Source: Schwartzia sp. (in: firmicutes) (lineage in GTDB: Bacteria > Bacillota > Negativicutes > Selenomonadales > Selenomonadaceae). From it: a stretch of 10,435 nucleotides of DNA. Below the pieces are notes generated by a model, which ran no database searches, was not told the origin of the DNA, and worked only from the letters and a program-made list of their open reading frames with translations. Shown here piece after piece: positions 1 to 7,486 of this stretch (within the stretch, counting starts at the first letter, position 1; each line of letters opens with the position of its first letter). The position numbers and the translations under genes were made by a program. Where the stretch lies: the NCBI GenBank assembly GCA_017939945.1, contig JAGAZS010000311.1, positions 1-10,435 on the forward strand. The letters are read 5' to 3'.

Positions 1-136
1 CAAGCACAAGAACCGGAGCCTCCCGAGAAATCCGCGAGATTTTCCCCGTCAGGTATACGTCGGCAATCATATCGCCGAGAATCATGACGCGCTTTCTGCG
101 CATTCCTTCCATAATGTTGGATATTTTTCCGTCCAT
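1..136 (-). CDS. rfaE1: D-glycero-beta-D-manno-heptose-7-phosphate kinase (PfkB family), N-terminal part only
   Basis: Only the first 45 codons lie in the window; the gene runs off the left edge. The start is ATG at 136-134, preceded by GGAG about 8 nt upstream and lying 11 nt after the TGA of the LptD-like gene. After a short Met-rich lead the protein reads MILGDMIADVYLTGKISRIS and then REAP. This matches the opening of RfaE1/HldE-type heptose kinases: a first beta strand, the GD..D nucleoside/sugar-site start, and a conserved W/TG.(I/V)SRISPEAP-like segment. That family phosphorylates heptose-7-phosphate at C1 in the cytoplasm for ADP-heptose and LPS inner-core synthesis. The position directly after an LPS-transport gene supports this. 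Whether it is kinase-only or fused to an adenylyltransferase cannot be seen. Another PfkB sugar kinase is possible but less likely. Confidence 0.8.
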   Translation of the reverse strand, partial: MDGKISNIMEGMRRKRVMILGDMIADVYLTGKISRISREAPVLVL

Positions 137-147
137 CTTTTTCTCCG

Positions 148-1194
148 TCACCAAGGCTGGAATTCCAGCATCAGCCCCCACTTGTCACGTTTTGCCCTGC
201 GACGCACGATCAGCTGCGCACAATGAAGGTCGTGGAACCAATAATAATCGATATCTTTTACCGTGTTCGTCTTTGCATCCAGGGACTGGCCGATGACCAA
301 ACGATCCTTCGGCGTCAACTGGATGCTGGCGCCGTAATCGAAACGGTAGGAATAGCTGTCGAGGCCATAATCGAACAGCGAATTCTGCGTCGTGCTCTCG
401 GAATAACTATATCCAAGATACAAAGTCAACGCTTTGCCAAAATCCTTGAGCATCATCGCACCGTAACTTAAGCCCTTGACCTCCGAATGGTTGTAACTCT
501 CCCGCGTAATCCCATAGCTCACACTCATACTCAAGCGCCACGAGTAACTACCTCCCAGCTTCAAGGTATAAGGCGAAAGCGTTACGCCGTAATATGTATG
601 CGTCGATGTGATTCCCTTGTTTGTCCATCGGCCGCCCTCAAAATTCAACGAATAACTGAACGGCAGCTTGCCGAGCTGGTGGCTGTACTGGTAAATGAAT
701 GTCGGCTCTTTCTTGATCCAGTTGTTGTTGCTGTCCTCAAAGTATCCATGGTGAAGCTTCGCCGAGTTGCCAGCGTTAGACCATTCCAGCCCGTACACGT
801 TTCGAAATCCATGCTTCGAGTAATACCTGACATCCGCGAAGGCTTCCATGCGCCGCCACGGACTTATGGAAAACTTTTGCGTAATCCAAAACCCGTCGTC
901 ATTGTCGTATCCGAAGCGCGGAAATTGCGGCATCTGCTCCGCGCCGGGGCTGATGTCGATACGGTGATATTTCTTTGTGAAAAGTATTTTGTCCTTGAGC
1001 CAAAATTTCGCCTGATATATGAGAACCTCATGTTCCGGATAAATTTCAATCAAATCGCCGGACACGCGATAATCAGGGTTCTTCGCGTTGCAACGCGTCT
1101 GCCAGCCGTCAAGCACATAAACCTTGTCCGGATAAAACTCGAACCGACGGCCGTACACATAATATTTGTCGATTTTTCCCCGGCCGTTTTCCAT
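148..1194 (-). pseudogene. lptD: LptD/OstA-like LPS-assembly protein, C-terminal (barrel) fragment downstream of an in-frame amber stop
   Basis: This 348-codon reading frame continues, in the same frame, the upstream piece that ends at the TAG at 1215-1213. Only six sense codons (GKQTGT) separate that TAG from this ATG at 1194, and there is no Shine-Dalgarno sequence before the ATG, so independent initiation looks unlikely. The first ~75 residues carry OstA-type features: a GRRFEFYPDK segment, TRC.AK.PDYR.SGD and AKFWLKDKILF. The rest is rich in alternating aromatic and polar residues, as in outer-membrane beta strands, and the chain ends in an aromatic residue (FQPW). Family members insert LPS into the outer leaflet of the outer membrane. 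The restored protein would be about 512 residues, short beside the 784 of E. coli LptD, so the exact subfamily is uncertain. It could be a decayed gene, a read-through product or a sequencing error. The rfaE1-like gene follows 11 nt later. Confidence 0.75.
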
Positions 1195-1212
1195 GGTGCC
1201 CGTCTGTTTGCC

Positions 1213-1215
1213 CTA
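1213..1215 (-). other. In-frame TAG interrupting the LptD-like gene
   Basis: On the minus strand the codons run GTT TAT CAT TAG GGC AAA CAG ACG GGC ACC ATG. Both sides stay in the same frame, and both sides carry OstA-family sequence, so a single substitution (for example CAG or AAG or TAT/TAC to TAG) explains the break. No frameshift is needed. Confidence 0.9.
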
Positions 1216-1686
1216 ATGATAAACAAGGCGATATCCGTCCATGGTAATCCGCGCTTGTCCGGGCGTCATTCGCAGCATATGCGCCTTGCCGTCGACCTGG
1301 ATTTCTTCCTTTTTGAGATTCCCCCGCGCCTCCTCCGTCTCAACGCGGCGATAATCGATCGACGTCACGCGCACATCGCCGCGCGCGTACACGTCGCCCG
1401 TGGTCTGGTCGTAATACATGTCGTCGCCTTCGAGCGCCATCGGCTTCGGCTTCGACGGATCGATCGGATGGCGAAGATTCGCCGTCATCTCCTTCGCATC
1501 CTCCATCAGCTGAAGCTGCTCGTCGGACAATTGATTCTCCCGCGCCCTTCGCCTGTTGTTCTCGATATAATCCAGTGCGGTCGCGTTCGTATCCGTCTCC
1601 GAACCGTAACGCGCTTCCGATTTCATCGGCGTGAACAACGCGGCGAGAACCCCCGCCACAATCCAGATTCTCCAGAAATTCTGCAT
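1213..1686 (-). pseudogene. lptD: LptD/OstA-like LPS-assembly protein, N-terminal fragment (signal peptide plus OstA periplasmic domain) ending at an amber stop
   Basis: There are 157 codons from the ATG at 1686 to the TAG at 1215-1213. The next ATG upstream (1689) is adjacent; AGGGG lies 7 nt before the 1686 ATG and 4 nt before the 1689 one, so I prefer 1686, and upstream codons to 1734 are not needed. Residues 1-25 look like a signal peptide (short basic start, hydrophobic run, then KSEA). Residues ~40-75 are charged and helical. Residues ~85-150 resemble an OstA/LptA beta-jellyroll repeat: LEGDDMYYDQTTGDVYARGD, then a second strand set with DGKAHMLRMTPGQ. The sequence breaks off at GYRLVYH, mid-domain, and resumes in frame after the stop. 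On its own it would be a periplasmic LptA-like stub; together with the downstream frame it makes one LptD-like protein. The gene follows aroC across a ~150-nt gap containing a weak terminator and a possible promoter. Confidence 0.75.
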
Positions 1687-1753
1687 CATTATTCCCCTAT
1701 TCCTCGGCGCAACGAGCCCCAATCCCGAATCCACCGCATAAAATCACATCCTT

Positions 1754-1782
1754 ATACTACAACATCCCGCGCCGTCATGCAA
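1754..1782 (-). promoter_or_regulatory. Possible weak promoter for the LptD-like gene
   Basis: On the minus strand TTGCAT (1782-1777) is followed after 17 nt by TAGTAT (1759-1754), which overlaps a second -10-like hexamer TATAAG (1756-1751). The -35 match is poor (3 of 6). The position, between the aroC terminator candidate and the lptD start, is the main support. Confidence 0.3.
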
Positions 1783-1783
1783 C

Positions 1784-1809
1784 AAAAAACCGCACGCCCG
1801 GCATTTTTT
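1784..1809 (-). terminator. Weak rho-independent terminator after aroC
   Basis: On the minus strand an A6 tract, a two-base bulge, CCG, a six-base loop, CGG and a T6 tract follow one another, so the A and T tracts extend the short GC stem. It lies about 30 nt past the aroC stop. The GC part is only three pairs, hence the low score. Confidence 0.4.
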
Positions 1810-1838
1810 CCAAGTTCGCGGGGGGCAGCCCTTTTTCC

Positions 1839-2975
1839 CTATCCCACTCGCACCCGATACGTTCGCACCGCGTCCGACAGATCGCGCATCGAGTCGCCGC
1901 CGAATTTTTCCGTAACGGCGGCGGCTACGACCAGCGCCGTCATCGCCTCGCCCACCACCGATGCCGCCGATACCGCGCAGACGTCGCTTCTTTCCTTCGA
2001 CGCCAGCACGGGCCGTTTCACTGCAATATCTATCGAATGGAGCGGCTTCATCAGCGTCGGGATCGGCTTCATCACCGCGCGAACGACGATCGGCTCGCCG
2101 TTCGTCATCCCCCCCTCAAGGCCGCCCGCGTGGTTCGTCTTTCGCATGACATGGTTCGTTTCATCGTAAAACATCTCGTCATGGGCAAGGCTGCCCGGAA
2201 GTTCCGCATAGCCGAACCCCTCGCCGATTTCCACGCCCTTGACGGCTTGTATCGACATCATCGCTCCGGCCAGCCGCGCGTCGAGGCGGCGGTCCCACTG
2301 GATATGGCTGCCAAGCCCGACGGGGGCGCCCGTCACGACGACCTCAAAAATACCGCCCAGCGTGTCCCCCGCTTCCTTCGCTTCGCGGATTTTCGCTTTC
2401 ATGCGCTCCTCCGCCTCCGCGTCGCGACAATTCATTTCCGACGTCTCGTTGCCTGCCGTTTTTGCCGTGTCGGCGCATACGCCGCCGATATTCAGCACGC
2501 GGGAGGAAATCTCCATGCCCAGCGCCGCGAGGAACTGCTTCGCCACCGCGCCCGCCGCAACGCGCATCGTCGTCTCCCGCGCGCTGGACCGTTCGAGGAT
2601 ATCCCTTATATCCTCACGGTCGTATTTTCTGACGCCCGTCAGATCGGCGTGTCCCGGACGCGCCGCCGTGACCTTCTCTCCCGCAGGCTCGCCAAAAGCC
2701 GCCATGCGATCGGTCCAGTTCGCGAAATCCTTATTTTTCACCTGTATCGTAATCGGGCTGCCAATGGTCTCGCCGAAACGCACGCCGGACACGATTTCCG
2801 CTTTGTCCGTCTCGATCTTCATGCGCCCGCCGCGCCCGTAGCCCTGCTGGCGCCGCGCGAGGTCCCGGTTGATTTTCTCCGGGTCGAGCCGAAGCCCGGC
2901 GGGAACCCCTTCCAATATTGCCGTCAAAGCGGGGCCGTGGGATTCCCCCGCCGTCAGAAAACGAAACTGCGTCAT
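1839..2975 (-). CDS. aroC: Chorismate synthase
   Basis: This cytoplasmic enzyme converts 5-enolpyruvylshikimate-3-phosphate to chorismate, the last shared step of aromatic amino acid synthesis, and needs reduced FMN. The 378 residues are a full-length match to the family. Motifs in order: GESHGPALTAILEGVPAG (residues 10-27, with family active-site His13), RRQQGYGRGGRM (41-52), RPGHADLTG.RKY (106-118, second conserved His109), SARETTMRVAAGA (131-143), and a C-terminal segment with DVCAVSAASVVGEAM. The ATG at 2975 begins one base after the TAG of pilO, and AAGGAAAG lies just upstream inside the end of pilO, so the two are co-transcribed and probably translationally coupled. The stop at 1839 is followed by a weak hairpin. 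No key residue is missing. Identification is secure. Confidence 0.97.
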   Translation of the reverse strand: MTQFRFLTAGESHGPALTAILEGVPAGLRLDPEKINRDLARRQQGYGRGGRMKIETDKAEIVSGVRFGETIGSPITIQVKNKDFANWTDRMAAFGEPAGEKVTAARPGHADLTGVRKYDREDIRDILERSSARETTMRVAAGAVAKQFLAALGMEISSRVLNIGGVCADTAKTAGNETSEMNCRDAEAEERMKAKIREAKEAGDTLGGIFEVVVTGAPVGLGSHIQWDRRLDARLAGAMMSIQAVKGVEIGEGFGYAELPGSLAHDEMFYDETNHVMRKTNHAGGLEGGMTNGEPIVVRAVMKPIPTLMKPLHSIDIAVKRPVLASKERSDVCAVSAASVVGEAMTALVVAAAVTEKFGGDSMRDLSDAVRTYRVRVG

Positions 2976-2976
2976 A

Positions 2977-3525
2977 CTAACTTTCCTTCTTTCCTTCTAA
3001 TGCCCGCGCGTAAATCCAAAGCTCGATATCGCCCTTGAACACGCCCTCCTCGACTTTGCCGTGCATCGCGTCAATCTTCACGAATCGCCCCTGCTGCTCC
3101 AACGCGTACAAATAATCCAACAACTCGAAATAATCGCCGCGAACGGAAAGCCGCAGCTTTTCCGCCGCGAATCCGCCCGTCATTCCCGCATCCCCCGGCG
3201 CGACGCCGAGCAACGTAACGCCAGATTCCGCCGCGCGCTTCTCCGCCTCCAGCAAAAACGCACCCGCGTCGAGCCGAGTCGGAAGCAGCCTTTCCACCGC
3301 GCGTTTCCGCTCGGCTAACTTTTTCGCCTCTTTCGCCGGATCTGGATGCGAACGCCGGAATGCCGCAGCCTCTGCAATTGCCCGCCGCAGTGAGACTGCC
3401 TCCGCTTCTTTCTCGCGAAGGGCGTCGCTTTGCGGCTCATAGGACAGCAGATAAAACGACACGCCAAGAACCGCCGCCAAAGCCGCCATCCCGAAAAAGC
3501 GAAGCCGCGCCTGTTTTGCTCTCAT
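2977..3525 (-). CDS. pilO: PilO-like type IV pilus inner-membrane assembly protein
   Basis: The protein has 182 residues. It starts with a short basic cytoplasmic segment, one membrane helix (about residues 9-28), then a charged coiled-coil-like stretch (about 32-85, rich in E, K, R and A), then a compact C-terminal domain (about 90-178) containing VRGDYFELLDYLYALE. That last motif is typical of the ferredoxin-like domain of PilO. In the family, PilO pairs with PilN in the periplasm as part of the pilus alignment complex. The start ATG at 3525 has GAGGAAG just upstream and lies 15 nt after the stop of the PilM-PilN fusion, which itself supports the call. The same architecture occurs in type II secretion GspM proteins, so a pseudopilus system is an alternative. 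PilP and PilQ homologues are not in the window. Confidence 0.8.
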   Translation of the reverse strand: MRAKQARLRFFGMAALAAVLGVSFYLLSYEPQSDALREKEAEAVSLRRAIAEAAAFRRSHPDPAKEAKKLAERKRAVERLLPTRLDAGAFLLEAEKRAAESGVTLLGVAPGDAGMTGGFAAEKLRLSVRGDYFELLDYLYALEQQGRFVKIDAMHGKVEEGVFKGDIELWIYARALEGKKES

Positions 3526-3540
3526 TTCTTCCTCTTTTCT

Positions 3541-4710
3541 CTAAAACTTCAGACGAAGCTTGAACCGAAGCCCTCCGCGCTCGTCCGCAATCGATTCCTT
3601 CAAAAGCGGCTTTTCCCGAAGCTCCGGCACTTCATTTCCCAACCGGTCCAGATAGGCAATGAGATGCCCGTGATCCGTCGCGCGCCCGCCGCAGAGAAGC
3701 GCACCGTCCTCCTGCACGTCGAACTCCGTCAGGTATACGCCGTCCACCCCGAAAGTGCCGAGAGCGCTCATTACGGCGTACCACGAGCGGCGTTCCGCCG
3801 AAAGCTTTTGCAGCGCTTTCTCCGCGCCGCCGATCTCCGCCTGTCCGCCCGCGAGCCCTTCCATCGCTTCCCGTCCCCGACGCTCCATCGCGTACTCCTG
3901 CCGCAGACCGTCCAACTGGGTATCCGCCGCCGAGAGCAGCCAAAGGTTTCTCGCGAAAAGAATCGAGATGAAAAGAAACGTAGCGGCGAACACAAGGTTT
4001 CCCGCCGTTTGCCAAAGCCGCACACATTCCGCCTTTTCTTCTCCCGGCAGGAACTCGATGCCGACCTCAGGGCAACGGGAACGTATTGCCGCGTAGAGCG
4101 CCATTGAAAGCTCCCGCGTCCATTTTTCCCGCAGAACCGGCACGGAAAGCTCGATTGCCATATCACGCCAGATCATGTGATTGCCCTCGCGCCGACAGGA
4201 AAATTGCAGCGGCTCCATCGTCAGCCCCGAGACGCCAAGCCCTGCCGATGTCATCGCATCAACGAGATTGCGCCCGTACTCGAAGGGCAGCGCCGCAAGC
4301 TCCAGCCGTTCCTCATGCCTGCCGAAGCCAGGCCAATAGGCGCCCTCGTCAAACGGCACGTTCGTCTCGATGTCCCACCGCGCCGCCGCAATCAATTCTT
4401 CACGATCCATCGGCGGAAATTCCCGCTCGTAAACGAAAAACAGTTCCCGCGGCAGGCACACGCTTATATTATCACGGGAAAGCCCGTGTGTCACTGAAAG
4501 GCGCATCAAGGTTTCCGAAAACGCCGCCGCATCTTCCCACGGCGCGCCCGTCCCCCGCCACTTTTCCTCCCGCGCCTGCCGCACGCGAAAACGGCCTTCG
4601 TCCGTGAGCCTCTCCAATTCCACGAGAAAAATGGACTCCGAAGAGGAAAACACGCCGAGAACGCGGCTTGGTTCCACACCGACAAACGGCATAAACTCCG
4701 ACAACTGCAT
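3541..4710 (-). CDS. Fused PilM-PilN-like (GspL-like) pilus platform protein
   Basis: This is a 389-residue protein with two parts joined in one chain. Residues ~1-215 are cytoplasmic and resemble the first part of PilM (actin-like fold): ISVCLPRELFFVYEREFP, then EELIAAARWDIETNVPFDEG and LTMEPLQFS. Next comes IEFLPGEEK (about 218-226), which resembles the INLLP peptide at the start of PilN. A single membrane helix follows (about 236-259), then a coiled-coil-like stretch and a PilN-type periplasmic domain containing GVYLTEF and LLCGG. Full PilM is about 350 residues, so much of its middle and second half seems absent. GspL of type II secretion has a comparable one-chain layout. Start choice: GGGAGG lies 12 nt before the ATG at 4710 and only 3 nt before an in-frame TTG at 4719, so either is possible, and ATG at 4692 is a third option. 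It heads the operon with pilO and aroC. Confidence 0.75.
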   Translation of the reverse strand: MQLSEFMPFVGVEPSRVLGVFSSSESIFLVELERLTDEGRFRVRQAREEKWRGTGAPWEDAAAFSETLMRLSVTHGLSRDNISVCLPRELFFVYEREFPPMDREELIAAARWDIETNVPFDEGAYWPGFGRHEERLELAALPFEYGRNLVDAMTSAGLGVSGLTMEPLQFSCRREGNHMIWRDMAIELSVPVLREKWTRELSMALYAAIRSRCPEVGIEFLPGEEKAECVRLWQTAGNLVFAATFLFISILFARNLWLLSAADTQLDGLRQEYAMERRGREAMEGLAGGQAEIGGAEKALQKLSAERRSWYAVMSALGTFGVDGVYLTEFDVQEDGALLCGGRATDHGHLIAYLDRLGNEVPELREKPLLKESIADERGGLRFKLRLKF

Positions 4711-4750
4711 GAACGGCAACAGCCTCCCAAAATTTTACAGTTCCTCCCGT

Positions 4751-4779
4751 ATTTTACACGAACTCCGCGCTTCCCGCAA
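4751..4779 (-). promoter_or_regulatory. Candidate promoter of the pilMN-pilO-aroC operon
   Basis: On the minus strand TTGCGG (4779-4774), a 17-nt spacer and TAAAAT (4756-4751) lie just after the sucD terminator and before the fusion gene. The -10 matches 5 of 6 consensus bases; the -35 keeps only TTG. The predicted leader is about 35 nt and ends with GGGAGG (4728-4723). Confidence 0.5.
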
Positions 4780-4780
4780 C

Positions 4781-4814
4781 AAAAAAGCCGCACGACAACG
4801 CCGTGCAGCTTTTT
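4781..4814 (-). terminator. Strong rho-independent terminator after sucD
   Basis: On the minus strand the arms AAAAAGC-T-GCACG and CGTGC-G-GCTTTTTT pair throughout (one T-G wobble) around a seven-base loop, ending in a T6 run. It starts about 17 nt past the sucD stop and separates the sucCD transcript from the pilus operon. Confidence 0.9.
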
Positions 4815-4830
4815 CTTCATCTTTATGTTT

Positions 4831-5736
4831 TCAACAGGTGTGGCACTTTTCGTAGAGTCCTGCCTCTTTCAGCACGCGCACCGCCGTCTCGCCCATGCTG
4901 GCTACGGTGTCCGCTACCTCAATGCCCGCATCGTTCAAAGCCTTGATCTTGTCCGCAGCCGTGCCTTTTCCGCCGCTGATGATGGCGCCGGCGTGGCCCA
5001 TGCGCTTGCCCGGAGGCGCCTGCCGACCGCTGATAAAGCCGACGACCGGCTTCTTCATGTTCTCCTTGATCCACGCGGCGGCCTCTTCCTCCGCCGTACC
5101 GCCGATCTCGCCGATCATCATGACCGCCAATGTCTCGTCGTCCTGATTGAAAGCGTCCAGCACGTCGATGAAGTCTAAGCCTTTGACCGGATCGCCGCCG
5201 ATGCCGATACAGGTCGTCTGGCCGATACCCGCCATCGTGAGCTGATAAGTAACCTCATAAGTCAAGGTGCCGGAACGCGAGATGACGCCGACATGCCCTT
5301 TCTTGTGGATGTACGTCGGCAAGAGTCCGAGGCGGCACTCGTCGACGGTCAGGATACCCGGGCAGTTCGGTCCGATGAGCTTCGTCTTGCGCGTCTTCAG
5401 GTAATGGCGCACTTTGACCATATCAAGCACAGGGATGTGCTCGGTGATACAGCAGACGAGATCCATGCCCGCATCCGCCGCTTCCATGATCGAGTCCGCA
5501 GCGAAGCGTGCCGGAACGTAAATGACCGAGACGTTCGCGCCGGTCTCACGGGCGGCGTCCGTCACCGTATTGAAAACCGGGATTGAATCCAGCACAATCT
5601 CCCCCGCTTTTCCCGGTGAGACACCCGCCACGACGTTCGTGCCGTACTCCTTCATGATATTCGTATGAAACGTCGCCTGCTTGCCGGTAATGCCCTGCAC
5701 GACGACGCGGCTGTCTTTTCCAACAAAAATTCCCAT
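4831..5736 (-). CDS. sucD: Succinyl-CoA ligase (ADP-forming), alpha subunit
   Basis: The alpha subunit of succinyl-CoA synthetase interconverts succinyl-CoA + ADP + Pi and succinate + CoA + ATP with the beta subunit SucC. At 301 residues it is slightly longer than E. coli SucD. Motifs in order: GITGKQATFHT (residues 15-25, CoA-binding Rossmann part), IGPNCPGI (121-128), ISRSGTLTYE (152-161), GIGGDPVKG (178-186) and GKRMGHAGAIISG (243-255), where His248 is the expected phosphohistidine. ATG at 5736 has GAGGAGG about 7 nt upstream and lies 51 nt after the sucC stop, so the pair forms one operon. In a succinate- or propionate-forming fermenter it would link succinyl-CoA to ATP. The chain ends in CHTC, a Cys-rich tail noted separately. 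Identification is secure. Confidence 0.97.
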   Translation of the reverse strand: MGIFVGKDSRVVVQGITGKQATFHTNIMKEYGTNVVAGVSPGKAGEIVLDSIPVFNTVTDAARETGANVSVIYVPARFAADSIMEAADAGMDLVCCITEHIPVLDMVKVRHYLKTRKTKLIGPNCPGILTVDECRLGLLPTYIHKKGHVGVISRSGTLTYEVTYQLTMAGIGQTTCIGIGGDPVKGLDFIDVLDAFNQDDETLAVMMIGEIGGTAEEEAAAWIKENMKKPVVGFISGRQAPPGKRMGHAGAIISGGKGTAADKIKALNDAGIEVADTVASMGETAVRVLKEAGLYEKCHTC

Positions 5737-5787
5737 ATTGTCTGCCTCCTCTATATAAAGGTTAAATGAATTCCGCTATCGTCGATA

Positions 5788-6981
<1,194 letters not shown>

Positions 6982-7048
6982 AGACTTGCCTCCCTCATAA
7001 AATTGCCCGCCGTGCTCCCAAGGACAAGACGGCGATTGCATATAATCT

Positions 7049-7077
7049 ATTGTAGCGGATTTTCGGCCTCCCGTCTA
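7049..7077 (-). promoter_or_regulatory. Promoter of sucCD
   Basis: On the minus strand TAGACG (7077-7072), a 17-nt spacer and TACAAT (7054-7049) form a sigma70-type core (4/6 and 5/6). It lies about 70 nt upstream of the sucC ATG. The core closely resembles that before the FNT channel gene at 8366-8394. Confidence 0.7.
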
Positions 7078-7113
7078 TGGGGAAAGTGGAAAATTTCGGA
7101 AAACTTTTAGGGA

Positions 7114-7142
7114 TTGCGCGACACATCCCAAAAATATATAAT
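7114..7142 (+). promoter_or_regulatory. Promoter of the 73-residue small gene
   Basis: On the plus strand TTGCGC (7114-7119), a 17-nt spacer and a perfect TATAAT (7137-7142) lie 45 nt before the small gene. It is back to back with the sucC promoter, so the two transcripts diverge from a ~200-nt intergenic region. Confidence 0.65.
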
Positions 7143-7186
7143 GAAAGGTAGTTATCGAGGAACACTTGTGAAAGGAAGAGATTGAA

Positions 7187-7408
7187 ATGCCAGACAATAT
7201 CTTATACGGCGTATTCAAAGAGAACTCCGCCGACGCGGAAAAATCAAAATGCATCGAGTATTTCAAGAACAGGGAACAGGCGAGAAAAGCCATCATCGGA
7301 TACAACAGCATCAACAAGGACAAAAACATCAATTACTGCGGCAAGATCGTTCAAATGGAGCCATGGAAAATCCTGGGTCCCTTCAATGAAAGCGAATTCA
7401 GGAAATAA
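7187..7408 (+). CDS. Hypothetical small protein, 73 residues
   Basis: I do not recognise this family. It is the only plus-strand gene supported in the window. ATG at 7187 is preceded by AAGGAAGAG (core about 8-10 nt upstream), a good -10 box (TATAAT) lies 45 nt upstream, and a strong hairpin follows the stop within 25 nt, so the transcription unit looks complete. The protein is hydrophilic, with no signal peptide or membrane helix, and is probably cytoplasmic. Residues ~17-45 are helical and Lys/Glu-rich (CIEYFKNREQARKAI). The C-terminal third is more ordered, with NYCGKIVQMEPWKILGPF containing one Cys, one Trp and a Gly-Pro turn. It resembles a compact alpha/beta fold, but no function can be assigned. 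Neighbouring sucC diverges and the FNT channel gene converges, so there is no operon partner to suggest a role. Confidence 0.75.
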   Translation: MPDNILYGVFKENSADAEKSKCIEYFKNREQARKAIIGYNSINKDKNINYCGKIVQMEPWKILGPFNESEFRK

Positions 7409-7430
7409 AGACGCCGCAAAAACAGAAAGA

Positions 7431-7474
7431 AACGCCCGCTTCGTTTGCTTTTCCGCAAATGAAGCGGGCGTCTT
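7431..7474. terminator. Bidirectional terminator between the small gene and the FNT channel gene
   Basis: Two 17-nt arms (7432-7448 and 7455-7471) pair with one G-T wobble around a six-base loop. The minus-strand side is followed by a T-rich tract (GTTTCTTTCTGTTTTT), the plus-strand side by a weaker one. It sits between the convergent stops at 7408 and 7487 and probably serves both. Confidence 0.9.
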
Positions 7475-7486
7475 GTCTTTCATTTG

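Noticed and set aside
1820..1825. Run of six G as a possible phase-variable tract
   Set aside because: It is short and lies outside any gene, just past the aroC stop, so slippage there would not switch a reading frame.
487..2169. A long plus-strand open frame (560 codons) opposite the LptD-like gene and the end of aroC
   Set aside because: It lies antisense to recognisable family sequence, is Arg/His-rich without domains, and crosses gene boundaries; it is a shadow of a GC-rich coding strand.
2037..3038. Plus-strand open frame of 333 codons opposite aroC
   Set aside because: Antisense to a secure chorismate synthase; the translation is low-complexity Arg/Ala/His-rich.
6982..7041. Longer N-terminus for SucC starting at 7041
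   Set aside because: It would start just inside the predicted promoter, lacks family sequence, and the 6981 ATG has a better ribosome binding site and the standard MNIHEYQ start.
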